Assembly (NCBI RefSeq): GCF_902489465.1
Contig: NZ_CABTZZ010000008.1
Coordinates: forward strand, 1-64,000
Direction: 5' to 3'
DNA: 64,000 nucleotides
From: an uncultured Varibaculum sp.
Lineage (GTDB): Bacteria > Actinomycetota > Actinomycetes > Actinomycetales > Actinomycetaceae
This document shows, piece by piece, positions 26,336 through 35,029 of this stretch; position 1 is the first letter of the stretch; each line of letters begins with the position of its first letter. The position numbers and the translations under genes are program-made. Under the pieces are notes generated by a model. It saw only the letters and a list, made by a program, of their open reading frames with translations, searched no databases and was not told the DNA's origin.

Positions 26336-27589
26336 GTGAGTAAAGCTCCACAGTCTGCCGCCGCCAAAAAAGATTGGGGCACCGATGATAGCGGAACCAA
26401 TATTCTGCATGTCGACATGGATGCTTTTTTCGTGGAGGCCGAGATTCTGCGCAATCCTACCTTACGGGGCAAACCGGTAATCGTAGGAGGCAAAAGCAAT
26501 CGCGGAGTGGTTTCTTCGGCTTCCTATGAAGCCAGGGCGCACGGTGTACATGCGGCGATGCCAGTTTCTCAGGCCAAGCGACTGTGTCCCCAAGCGATAG
26601 TGGTCGCCTCCGGGCATGGATACTATTCGCAGCTGTCTAAGAAAGTCATGAGAATTCTGGGGGAAATCACCCCGGTAATGGAACAAATATCGATTGACGA
26701 GGCTTTCTTAGAGGTCTCTGGAGCGCGCCGGAGACTAGGAACCCCTTTAGAGATAGCTCACCTGCTGCGTAAACGGATCCGGGAAGAACTTTTTTTACCG
26801 GCCTCGGTAGGAATCGGGGGCAATAAATTAGTTGCAAAAATTGCCTCTGCCCATGCCAAACCAGATGGGGTGCTACTGGTACCTGCGGACAAAACTAAGG
26901 ATTTTTTGCAGATTTTGCCGGTGGGCGCCATCCCGGGGATCGGAGCTGCAGCAGGCGCCAAACTTGAGCGAAAAGGAATCGAAACCGTGGGGCAACTGAC
27001 CACTTTAAGTATTTCCCAATTGAATTCCCTATTTGGGAAAGCCTTAGGAGTGCGTCTTTACCAGCTATGTCGGGGGCAAGATTCGCGCCGAGTAGATGCA
27101 GGCAGCAAAGAAAAATCCATCGGAACCGAGATTACTTTCGCGCTCGACGTCCATTCGCGAGAAACTATTGCGGCAACTTTACTGGATCAAGCGCACCAAT
27201 GCGCGGCACGGCTACGCGCCAATGATCTTTTAGCCGGCAATGTCACCATTAAAATACGAGCCGCCGATTTTCGTACCTGGACTCGTTCCCACACTCTGCG
27301 CCAGCCCACCGATGTTGCGCGCGAGATTGCGCGTCAAGCCTTGGACTTATTCGCGAAAGAGCATGTGCCAAAGGGAGGAATCCGTCTGGTAGGAGTCACT
27401 ACCAAAGAACTAATCTCTGCCACTTCGGGGGTGCAGCTGGCGTGGGGGAGTGATACTCGCGGACGCGCCACGGAAATAGCGATGGATAGGATTCACCAGA
27501 AATTTGGTGCTTCTTCCCTGCGTCCGGCTACGCTAGTTACGCCCGAGAAGAACTCGAGGGCGTCAAGTTATGAAACTGAGTCTGACTGA
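26336..27589 (+). CDS. dinB: DNA polymerase IV (DinB, Y family)
   Basis: A 417-residue translesion polymerase. The catalytic carboxylates are in ILHVDMDAFFVEAE (about residues 23-36) and SIDEAFLEVSG. The helix-hairpin-helix QILPVGAIPGIGAAAGAKL and the little-finger domain that follows are intact. The start is GTG at 26336. No LexA box is visible in front of it, because it is coupled to the PAC2 gene. The C-terminus does not show an obvious beta-clamp motif by eye. Confidence 0.92.
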   Translation: MSKAPQSAAAKKDWGTDDSGTNILHVDMDAFFVEAEILRNPTLRGKPVIVGGKSNRGVVSSASYEARAHGVHAAMPVSQAKRLCPQAIVVASGHGYYSQLSKKVMRILGEITPVMEQISIDEAFLEVSGARRRLGTPLEIAHLLRKRIREELFLPASVGIGGNKLVAKIASAHAKPDGVLLVPADKTKDFLQILPVGAIPGIGAAAGAKLERKGIETVGQLTTLSISQLNSLFGKALGVRLYQLCRGQDSRRVDAGSKEKSIGTEITFALDVHSRETIAATLLDQAHQCAARLRANDLLAGNVTIKIRAADFRTWTRSHTLRQPTDVAREIARQALDLFAKEHVPKGGIRLVGVTTKELISATSGVQLAWGSDTRGRATEIAMDRIHQKFGASSLRPATLVTPEKNSRASSYETESD

Positions 27590-27645
27590 ACTAGGTTTTT
27601 GTTTTATGCTGGAAGAAGCATTGACGCGGAAAGGAGAGAACTAAC

Positions 27646-28068
27646 GTGGGACTATCTGAAAAAGAAAAACAGATTCTCGCAGATATGGAACGCCAATTCT
27701 CTGATGTCCGCGTGGCTGAAGCTCCGACTGCTAAAAGCGCTGGGGCAGAAAAGTCGCAAAAATTGAACTTTTCTCCCAAGCTGGTCGCTACCATGACGCT
27801 CCTAGTCCTGCTGGGGATTGCGCTGCTGATCGTGGGGATATCGGTATGGACAATCTCTAAGTTTTTAGCGATAGCCGTAGCGGTCGCCGGGTTTATAGTG
27901 GTACTTTTTGCAGTGACTTTACCGATGAATTCACGGTTTTCAAGCTTCGGAGTAAATCCCAACAAAACTGCAACTAGTAACCGGTCTGCGGCAAATAGGG
28001 CGGGCTCGAAGCGCTCGTTTAAGCAGCGTCAGGAAGATAAATGGGATCGCCGCAACGGCGAGCGTTAA
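27646..28068 (+). CDS. DUF3040 membrane protein
   Basis: A 140-residue protein with the DUF3040 N-terminus GLSEKEKQILADMERQF followed by two close membrane segments (about residues 48-67 and 72-92) and a basic tail. Proteins of this family lie beside mraZ in many actinobacteria; the function is unknown. The start is GTG at 27646 with AAAGGAGA upstream. It is the last gene before the long leader of the dcw cluster. Confidence 0.85.
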   Translation: MGLSEKEKQILADMERQFSDVRVAEAPTAKSAGAEKSQKLNFSPKLVATMTLLVLLGIALLIVGISVWTISKFLAIAVAVAGFIVVLFAVTLPMNSRFSSFGVNPNKTATSNRSAANRAGSKRSFKQRQEDKWDRRNGER

Positions 28069-28134
28069 CTAGCTAAGTTTCCATTCGTATAGGTTAAGCT
28101 TTCATTCATATTAAATCTCGCAATTATGTTGCTC

Positions 28135-28165
28135 AAAAACATCTGAGACGCTTATTGATGTTTTT
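28135..28165 (+). terminator. Weak terminator-like hairpin after the DUF3040 gene
   Basis: AAAAACATC (28135-28143) pairs with GATGTTTTT (28157-28165) around a 13-nt loop. The stem is AT-rich and supplies its own T-tract. It lies in the 361-nt gap 28069-28429 before mraZ, which otherwise contains the regulatory repeats noted separately. Confidence 0.4.
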
Positions 28166-28288
28166 GCGCCCCTTTGGGCAGTGGAAGGTCGCCGCCCTTG
28201 CAGCGATCGGTAGGTTTTTACTCTTTTCCGGTTTTTAAGGATCAGCTCTCGTAATTCCGGTTACGAATAAGCAGAATCAGATTTTTCA

Positions 28289-28399
28289 CTCCACTTTGAT
28301 TGGAATTAATCCACGCAGGTAAAACTAGTAATTTCCGCAATTGTATTTCTAGAAACCCCAATATTACGCGCCAAAGTGGAGAAAAATGGGGTAAAGTGG
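28289..28399 (+). promoter_or_regulatory. dcw promoter region with MraZ-box repeats
   Basis: Three copies of AAAGTGG-like boxes start exactly 10 bp apart: AAAGTGG at 28373, AAAATGG at 28383 and AAAGTGG at 28393. An inverted exact copy of the 10-mer CAAAGTGGAG lies at 28289-28298. Possible promoter boxes are TTGATT (28296-28301) and TAAAAC (28320-28325) with an 18-nt spacer. Direct repeats of this type are the operators by which MraZ represses its own operon. Assignment to MraZ rests on the motif and the position. Confidence 0.6.
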
Positions 28400-28429
28400 A
28401 GCTATCTGGTTGGAAAGGAGGTGGCGCCC

Positions 28430-28861
28430 ATGTTTTTAGGTTCCTATGAACCCAAAATGGACGATAAAGGACGCTTGATTCTTCCAGCCAAATTCCGGGA
28501 TCAACTGGCGGGTGGATTAGTAATCACTCGAGGTCAAGATCGTTGTCTCTATGTTTTTCCTGCAGCCGAGTTTGAACGGATGTACCAGGAACTACGCCGG
28601 GCTCCACTTTCCTCCCGTCAAGGTCGCGACTACGTCCGAGTCATGCTTTCCGGTGCTTCTGATGAAATCCCGGATAAACAAGGTCGGATCGTGATTCCAC
28701 CCCAACTTCGCGCCTATGCAGATCTCGGTAAGCAGCTCGCGGTAATCGGCGCCGGATCCCGAGTGGAGATCTGGAACGGCCAGGCTTGGAACCAATATTT
28801 AACCGAGCAGGAAGAAGCCTTCGCTCAAACCGGAGAGGAAGTGATTCCCGGAATGTTCTAG
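28430..28861 (+). CDS. mraZ: Transcriptional regulator MraZ
   Basis: A 143-residue AbrB-like regulator that opens the division and cell wall cluster. The tandem SpoVT/AbrB-like repeats are marked by DDKGRLILPAKFRD (about residues 11-24) and DKQGRIVIPPQLR. I chose ATG at 28430, which gives the standard MFLGSYEPK start and has AAAGGAGGT 7 nt upstream. The frame extends to a GTG at 28376, but that codon lies inside the MraZ boxes. It probably controls the cluster by binding these boxes. Confidence 0.93.
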   Translation: MFLGSYEPKMDDKGRLILPAKFRDQLAGGLVITRGQDRCLYVFPAAEFERMYQELRRAPLSSRQGRDYVRVMLSGASDEIPDKQGRIVIPPQLRAYADLGKQLAVIGAGSRVEIWNGQAWNQYLTEQEEAFAQTGEEVIPGMF

Positions 28862-28981
28862 CTTGGAGAGCCTGGCCTCTTCCCGAATGCTCTGATGCCT
28901 CTTCCCCGGTAGCAGATCGTCGGGGAGAGCCCTGGTTTTCCACAAAATTCTCCCACCTGTCCCAACTTCCAAAAGGAAACC

Positions 28982-29977
28982 ATGTTCCCAAACACTGTTT
29001 TTACTCATCAGCCGGTGCTAGCTGCACGCTGCATCGAGCTTTTGGGGCAGGGGATTGAGCAAGCCGGAAAACAAGGACGCGCCCTGGTAATCGATGGCAC
29101 TTTGGGGCTAGGAGGACATAGCGAGCTTATTTTGCAGACCTACCCCGAGGTGCATTTGATCGGCATTGACCGGGACAAACAGGCGCTCGCGAAAGCCAGT
29201 AGGCGTCTGGGTGAATACTCTTCTCGGTTTAGGGCGATACATGCAACCTACGATGCGATTGGGCAAGTGGCGGCGGCATATCATGACGAGGATTATCCCT
29301 TAAGTGGCATATTGATGGATCTGGGAGTTTCTTCCCTACAGCTCGATGACGCAGCGCGTGGTTTTAGCTATGCCCGCGATACCGATCTAGATATGCGCAT
29401 GGATCAAAGTGGCGGTAAAACTGCGGCAGACTTGTTGAAAGAACTTTCTGCCAGCGAGCTTACAAAAATATTGCGGGAGGCAGGAGAAGAGAAGTTCGCT
29501 TCTCGCATTGCCCGGAAAATAGTAAAAACCCGAGAGAAAACTCCGCTTACTTCCTCTGCGCAGTTAGTAGAGATCGTGCGGGACGCCATCCCCGCTCCGG
29601 CGCGTCGGGCCGGGGGTAACCCTGCCAAGAGAACCTTCCAGGCATTACGGATAGCAGTAAATCAAGAGTTAAGCATCCTCAAACGAGCGATCCCTGCCGC
29701 CCTGGAAAGTCTGGCACCTGGTGGAGTGATGGTGGTGGAAGCTTACCAATCCCTAGAAGACCGGATAGTTAAACAGGCATTTTCGCAGGTATCGACCTCG
29801 ACGAATCTAGAGGGGATCCCTATAGATGAGCCAAAAGCTTTCCAGTTGCTCATCAATGGAGCCGAAAAGGCCGGAGAAACCGAAATATCCAATAATCCTC
29901 GTGCCGCATCGGTGCGGTTACGGGCGATTACCAAGTTAAGTGAGCCCGCAGAAAGGATCCGGGAATACCATGTCTAA
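28982..29977 (+). CDS. rsmH: 16S rRNA (cytosine-1402-N4)-methyltransferase RsmH
   Basis: A 331-residue MraW/RsmH. The SAM motif is VIDGTLGLGGHSELIL (about residues 36-51). The family blocks GILMDLGVSSLQLDDAARGFSY and DLDMRMDQ are intact, as is the C-terminal NPRAASVRLRAI. The start ATG follows AAAGGA. It overlaps ftsL by 8 nt. It methylates C1402 of 16S rRNA together with RsmI. Confidence 0.95.
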   Translation: MFPNTVFTHQPVLAARCIELLGQGIEQAGKQGRALVIDGTLGLGGHSELILQTYPEVHLIGIDRDKQALAKASRRLGEYSSRFRAIHATYDAIGQVAAAYHDEDYPLSGILMDLGVSSLQLDDAARGFSYARDTDLDMRMDQSGGKTAADLLKELSASELTKILREAGEEKFASRIARKIVKTREKTPLTSSAQLVEIVRDAIPAPARRAGGNPAKRTFQALRIAVNQELSILKRAIPAALESLAPGGVMVVEAYQSLEDRIVKQAFSQVSTSTNLEGIPIDEPKAFQLLINGAEKAGETEISNNPRAASVRLRAITKLSEPAERIREYHV

Positions 29978-30392
29978 TTCCGCCGCCCTCAGACAGACAT
30001 CGCCCACTCGGCGTCGGCCGGTTCGCGCCGGAAATGCGGCTCGCTTACGAGTTGTGGGCGACGAGCAGACACTTAAAAAACGCTCTCCCCTGATGGCGAA
30101 AATTGTGGCTGCTGCTCTACTTTTAGTCGCCCTGATTGTTTCCCCGATGCTGATCAATACCCAATTGGCGGTAATTTCTTACCAGATTCATGACGACCAG
30201 GTGGAATTAGCGCAAGTACAAGAAGATAACCAACGGGTGCAGTCCCAGGTCAATTTAAAGTCTAGTCCCGAGAAAGTACGTAAAGCTGCCCTGGATGCCG
30301 GGTATGTCCCGGCAGGAGAGACCGGATACGTTACCCTAAAAACAAGCAAGATCGAAGGGGGAACTCCTCCAGTTCCGGTAGCTAAGGAATAA
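29970..30392 (+). CDS. ftsL: FtsL-like divisome protein
   Basis: A 140-residue bitopic protein. A basic cytoplasmic N-terminus (about 40 residues) leads to one membrane span (MAKIVAAALLLVALIVSPML) and then an extracytoplasmic coiled coil (QIHDDQVELAQVQEDNQRVQ). Size, topology and position between rsmH and ftsI fit FtsL, which links FtsQ and FtsB to the FtsW-FtsI synthase. I chose ATG at 29970; the frame also runs back to GTG 29940. The sequence itself is poorly conserved, as usual for FtsL. Confidence 0.8.
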   Translation: MSNSAALRQTSPTRRRPVRAGNAARLRVVGDEQTLKKRSPLMAKIVAAALLLVALIVSPMLINTQLAVISYQIHDDQVELAQVQEDNQRVQSQVNLKSSPEKVRKAALDAGYVPAGETGYVTLKTSKIEGGTPPVPVAKE

Positions 30393-30401
30393 TAGGCGTC
30401 T

Positions 30402-32348
30402 ATGGTGGGAAAGAAGCGAAGGGAATCGCCGGCGAAGGGCGCTTCTTTGGTAAAACAGAAAACTCTTTCTGACCAGGGAGATTCGCGAAAGCGTGCGGGG
30501 AGAGATTTCATTTCTAAGGGGAGCGTAAACAGCCGAGGAGCAAGTAAGGTAGCAGGCAAACGCGGCAGGCTGCTACTGGTGATAGTCGTTTTTCTACTGG
30601 TGCTGTGTAGCGCTAGGTTATTCGATCTACAGGTAGTGCAAGCCCCCGCTCTTGCTGACGAGGCCAGGCAGGCACGAACTGTTTCCGCCGAGATCGTTTC
30701 CAAGCGAGGAGACATTGTAGATAGGAAAGGGACAGTGCTCGCCACCTCGATCGAGGTTTATAACGTGTCTGTTAACCAGATATTGGTCAAAGATTATGTG
30801 CATCATGAGATCGTTTCCCCTGACGGCAAGATAGTTACTGATAAAAGTAAACTTCGCGACCCTCGTAATCAAAAGAAAGTAATCGGAACCGGAGCCGCCG
30901 AAGCTGCCCGGCAATTGGCGCCAATTCTGGAGATGAACCCGGCTGTGCTCGGGGGGAAAATGGTGGGAAGCAGAGGCTTCGTCTACCTGGCTAAGAATGT
31001 TAGCGCCGAGAAATGGCGGAAGATCCGAAAACTAAAAATCGATGGTATCGATGGGGAACTACGTTACCAGCGGCAATACCCTAATGGTGCCACTGCCTCC
31101 TCGATTTTAGGTTTCACCGATTTTGAGCAAGTTGGGCGGGCCGGTATTGAGGCCACGCAAAATAAACAGCTGGCGGGAGTTCCGGGCAAGCGGGTGGCAG
31201 AGATATCTCCTTCCGGGCAGGTAATCCCGGGGGGAGCCGATGTTCTAAAGGCAGCTACACCAGGCAAAACTGTCCGCTTAACGATTGATGCGGATCTGCA
31301 GAACACTGCGGAAAGTTTGGTAAATAAACAGGTTGCAGATTTTGGGGCAGCTTGGGGAACCGCGATCGTGCAGCGGGTAGGCACCGGTCAGATTTTAGCT
31401 TTGGCAGACTCTGGTAACGAACCTCCCGAGCAAGTCCGCAAGCGAACCTCGGGAACCACGGGATCGCGGGCGGTGCAATACACTTACGAACCGGGATCTA
31501 GCGGCAAACTGGTAACTTTTGCTACTGCCTTGGAACAAAAGAAAATCACCCCATTAACCCCGGTGAACTCGTCAGATAAGATTACTATCGCCGGTCAGTC
31601 GTTTAGAGATTCCCATTCCCACTCCACCAAGAGATTAACTGCCTCCGGGGTATTGGCCGAATCTTCTAACACCGGAACAGTTCAAATTGGACAAATGGTT
31701 ACTGATCAGCAGCGATATCAAATGATGAAATCTTTGGGATTGGGGCAAAAAACGGGCATTGAAATGCCGGGTGAGTCAGCAGGAATAATTGGTAGCCCGA
31801 AGAGTTGGGATGCCCGTCAGCGGATGACCACTATGTTTGGTCAGGGGATGGCTTGTACGCCGCTACAAATGTCGGCGCTGATTTCTACTATCGCTAACCA
31901 TGGGGTGTATGTTGCCCCGCGGATGATTTCCGAATATGAAGATTCCCAGGGAATTCCCGAAAAGGCAAAAGTTCCGGCAGCTGCGCAAAAGTTAGATCAG
32001 AACGCAGCTGCCACGCTGGTGCGGATGATGGAGTCGGTAACCAGTGATGAAGGAACTGCAAAGAAAGCACAGATTCCTGGTTATCGAAGCGCTGGTAAAA
32101 CTGGTACCAGTGAAATTATTTCTGGCGGGGGAGGTTCGCGGGGGGTAGTTGCCTCTTTTATTGGTTTAGCACCCGCGGAGAATCCGGAGATCGCAGTGTC
32201 AGTAATTATCTACCAGCCAAAATCAGGAATTTATGGCGGGGTAGTAGCCGGGCCAGTATTTTCGCAGGTAGCGGCGCAGGCGTTAACCTTGCTGGATGTT
32301 CCGCCTTCCAGCACCAAGCCGCAGCTTTATCCGATTGAAGCTCACTAG
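30402..32348 (+). CDS. ftsI: Septal peptidoglycan transpeptidase FtsI (PBP class B)
   Basis: A 648-residue class B penicillin-binding protein. A long basic N-terminus of about 50 residues precedes the single membrane span (LLLVIVVFLLVLCSARLF). The pedestal domain begins with the RGDIVDRKG motif. The transpeptidase triad is S366-S-G-K369, then SSN, then KTGTSE. No PASTA repeats are present. It partners FtsW, encoded six kilobases downstream. Confidence 0.93.
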   Translation: MVGKKRRESPAKGASLVKQKTLSDQGDSRKRAGRDFISKGSVNSRGASKVAGKRGRLLLVIVVFLLVLCSARLFDLQVVQAPALADEARQARTVSAEIVSKRGDIVDRKGTVLATSIEVYNVSVNQILVKDYVHHEIVSPDGKIVTDKSKLRDPRNQKKVIGTGAAEAARQLAPILEMNPAVLGGKMVGSRGFVYLAKNVSAEKWRKIRKLKIDGIDGELRYQRQYPNGATASSILGFTDFEQVGRAGIEATQNKQLAGVPGKRVAEISPSGQVIPGGADVLKAATPGKTVRLTIDADLQNTAESLVNKQVADFGAAWGTAIVQRVGTGQILALADSGNEPPEQVRKRTSGTTGSRAVQYTYEPGSSGKLVTFATALEQKKITPLTPVNSSDKITIAGQSFRDSHSHSTKRLTASGVLAESSNTGTVQIGQMVTDQQRYQMMKSLGLGQKTGIEMPGESAGIIGSPKSWDARQRMTTMFGQGMACTPLQMSALISTIANHGVYVAPRMISEYEDSQGIPEKAKVPAAAQKLDQNAAATLVRMMESVTSDEGTAKKAQIPGYRSAGKTGTSEIISGGGGSRGVVASFIGLAPAENPEIAVSVIIYQPKSGIYGGVVAGPVFSQVAAQALTLLDVPPSSTKPQLYPIEAH

Positions 32349-32387
32349 ATATCCTTAGAAAGAGAACTTTTTAATAGGAGCAGACAA

Positions 32388-33917
32388 ATGTGGACACTAG
32401 GTTGGATTGCTGAAGCCCTCAACCGGACGTGCAAAAAATCAGACACTATTATCGCCGGGCGGGTAGTTACTGATTCTCGTGAGGTTACGCCAGGAGATTT
32501 ATATGTAGCCCGCGTCGGGGAAAACTCTGATGGACATGACTACCTGGAAAACGCCTTGCGGGCAGGGGCAGCTGCTGCCCTAGTGGAACGGAAAGAACCG
32601 GCTGAACAGGTAGGTATTCCCTATGTGCAAGTTCCGGAAGCCACCCGCGCTCTCGGATGGTTAGCACACTGTCATTTAGCGGCTTTGCGGCGCAAAGGCC
32701 ACGGAAGAAGACCAGTTTGTATCGGGATCACCGGCTCAGCCGGTAAAACTACCACCAAAGATTTACTGGCCAGCTTGTTGCAGCTAAAAGGTCAGGTAAT
32801 AGCGCCTGAGAAGTCCTATAACAATGAGGTCGGGGTGCCGTTAACCATTTTGCGCGCCGATGAAGCTACAGATTTTTTGGTTCTGGAAATGGGTGCTTCC
32901 GGACCGGGACATCTGGCGCTGCTAACCGAAATTGCCCCTTTAGATATGGCGATTGAGCTCATGGTAGGACATGCGCATTTGGGGGGATTTGGCAGTGTTG
33001 AGGGACTGGCTCAAGCCAAAGCAGAACTTCTTTGGGGCTTAAGAAACTATGAGGGCAATCGCTATTGGCCATTAAGTACGCCAGCACAGCAAGCTCGCCT
33101 AGTTTTTGAGCAAGATGGTTACCCTAAGGATCCGCCGGTCGGGGATACGCCGCCCTCGCTAGCCATCTTGAACTGTGGGGATGAAAAGGTACGGCAAATG
33201 GCTTCCGGAGCGCAGATTCGTTACTTCGGAGAACTTAAACCAGAGAGAACCGGGCGAGAAACTGAGGCCAAGGGAGTTTATGCCTCCCAAGTTACAGTAG
33301 GTGGCGATGGGCGACCCACATTCTGGATGACCCGCGGGATAGAAACTCTCAAAGTGAAGTTAGGGCTGGTAGGGCGCCATAACGTGGCTAACGCCTTGGC
33401 AGCAGTTACCGCCGCCACCGAGTTGGGGGTTTCCCTTGACGAGGCTGCGCGCGTCCTCGAAAATGCCCGTCCCTTGTCGCAGCACCGCCTTGACGTGCAG
33501 GAAATTGGATCTGATATTACGGTGATCGATGATTCCTATAACGCCAATTTGGATTCTATGCGCTCGGGGATCAACACCTTAAAGACCCTGACGCAAGCTA
33601 AAGGAAAAGGGAGAGCGGTGGCCATCTTGGGGGAAATGCTAGAGCTGGGAGCAGATTCCGAGAATCACCACCGCCTGGTGGGTAAGGCCTGTATCGAAGC
33701 GGGAATAGAGGTAGTTGTTACCGTGGGTCAACAAGCAACCCCGATTTACCAGACTGTTTTAGACCACGCCGAAGCTCAACACTGCGAAAACGCCGAGGAG
33801 GCACTTAGAGTGGTTAGGCAGGTTCTAGCTCCCGGCGATACGGTATTAGTTAAGGGCTCAAACGGATCTGGGGTCTGGAAAATTGCAGAAGCCTTAACAG
33901 GAGGTAGCGACAGCTAA
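32388..33917 (+). CDS. murF: UDP-MurNAc-tripeptide:D-Ala-D-Ala ligase MurF
   Basis: A 509-residue Mur ligase. The ATP-binding motif is GITGSAGKTTTKDL (about residues 113-126). The middle-domain ExGAS segment (LVLEMGASGPGHL) and the C-terminal VIDDSYNANLDSM motif are MurF-specific. It has an AGGAGC ribosome site, and its stop overlaps the mraY start (TAATG). Between ftsI and murF there is only a 39-nt gap, where most relatives carry murE. Confidence 0.94.
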   Translation: MWTLGWIAEALNRTCKKSDTIIAGRVVTDSREVTPGDLYVARVGENSDGHDYLENALRAGAAAALVERKEPAEQVGIPYVQVPEATRALGWLAHCHLAALRRKGHGRRPVCIGITGSAGKTTTKDLLASLLQLKGQVIAPEKSYNNEVGVPLTILRADEATDFLVLEMGASGPGHLALLTEIAPLDMAIELMVGHAHLGGFGSVEGLAQAKAELLWGLRNYEGNRYWPLSTPAQQARLVFEQDGYPKDPPVGDTPPSLAILNCGDEKVRQMASGAQIRYFGELKPERTGRETEAKGVYASQVTVGGDGRPTFWMTRGIETLKVKLGLVGRHNVANALAAVTAATELGVSLDEAARVLENARPLSQHRLDVQEIGSDITVIDDSYNANLDSMRSGINTLKTLTQAKGKGRAVAILGEMLELGADSENHHRLVGKACIEAGIEVVVTVGQQATPIYQTVLDHAEAQHCENAEEALRVVRQVLAPGDTVLVKGSNGSGVWKIAEALTGGSDS

Positions 33918-35029
33918 TGGTGCCTTTAGGAATAGCGCTATTAACCTCCCTAGTAATATCACTGGCAGGAACGCCGGTACTGATTCGGGTATTGCGCAAA
34001 CACCAGTATGGCCAGTTCATTCGGAAAGATGGTCCCACGGCACATTACACTAAGCGCGGTACTCCCACTATGGGGGGACTGGTCATCATTTTGGCGACTG
34101 TTTGCGGTTGGGTAGTAGCGCACATTGCTTCATGGACATTTCCCTCGCCCTCGGGTTGGCTGTTGATGCTACTGATAGTGGGACTAGGACTCATCGGGTT
34201 CTTAGATGACTACATTAAAATCTCGCGTCAACGCTCCTTAGGGCTAACTCCCTGGGCAAAGATTGTCGGGCAACTGGCAGTGGGAACCACTTTCGGAGTC
34301 TTGGCACTGCTGTTTCCCCGCCGAGATGAAACCGGGATTGCTATCACCCCGGCCTCTACCAAGATTTCAGTGGTACGCGACGTTAGTGGATTAGATTTAG
34401 CGTTCGCCGGAACCGTAGTGGCGTTTATTCTATTTGCGCTGTGGTCTAACTTTTTGATTGCGGCCTGGTCAAACGGGGTAAATCTCACCGATGGATTAGA
34501 TGGTTTAGCCGCAGGGGCTTGCCTATTTGCTTTCGGAGCCTACACCGGGGTGGCTACTTGGCAGTATTATCAACGCTGCCCGCTGCAGGATGTGGCACCC
34601 CAAGTTGCTTCCGCCTGTTATGAGGTGCGGGATCCGGCAGATTTGGCGATCATCTCGCTGGCGATTGTAGGTGCCTGCTTTGGTTTCCTTTGGTGGAACA
34701 CTTCGCCTGCTCAGATTTTCATGGGGGATACCGGTTCATTAGCTTTGGGGGGAGCTTTCGCAGGGCTATCAATTCTGACTCGTACCGAATTCCTGGCCGT
34801 AATCATCGGCGGATTATTTGTTCTAATCGTGATGTCAGATGTGATCCAGGTGGGGGTATTTAAACTTACTCGAAAACGGGTCTTTAAAATGGCGCCCTTG
34901 CATCACCACTTCGAGTTAAAAGGGTGGAAAGAAGTAACGATTGTGGTTAGGTTCTGGATTATTGCCGGACTGTTCGCGATCATAGGCGTTGCCTTGTTCT
35001 ACGCAGAATGGGTGGTTGCAATCAAGTGA
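33917..35029 (+). CDS. mraY: Phospho-MurNAc-pentapeptide transferase MraY
   Basis: A 370-residue polytopic enzyme making lipid I. Conserved cytoplasmic motifs are GTPTMGGL, FLDDYIKI (catalytic Asp pair), NLTDGLDGLAAG and APLHHHFELKGW. About ten membrane spans are visible. It overlaps both murF (1 nt) and murD (4 nt). Confidence 0.95.
   Translation: MVPLGIALLTSLVISLAGTPVLIRVLRKHQYGQFIRKDGPTAHYTKRGTPTMGGLVIILATVCGWVVAHIASWTFPSPSGWLLMLLIVGLGLIGFLDDYIKISRQRSLGLTPWAKIVGQLAVGTTFGVLALLFPRRDETGIAITPASTKISVVRDVSGLDLAFAGTVVAFILFALWSNFLIAAWSNGVNLTDGLDGLAAGACLFAFGAYTGVATWQYYQRCPLQDVAPQVASACYEVRDPADLAIISLAIVGACFGFLWWNTSPAQIFMGDTGSLALGGAFAGLSILTRTEFLAVIIGGLFVLIVMSDVIQVGVFKLTRKRVFKMAPLHHHFELKGWKEVTIVVRFWIIAGLFAIIGVALFYAEWVVAIK

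Noticed and set aside
28079..28120. Imperfect direct repeat CATTCgtATA / CATTCATATTA after the DUF3040 gene
   Set aside because: It is too short and AT-rich to separate from chance, and no box sequence is recognised.
28376..28429. N-terminal extension of mraZ from GTG 28376
   Set aside because: It would translate the MraZ boxes and add residues absent from the family; ATG 28430 has an ideal ribosome site and the standard MFLGSYEP start.
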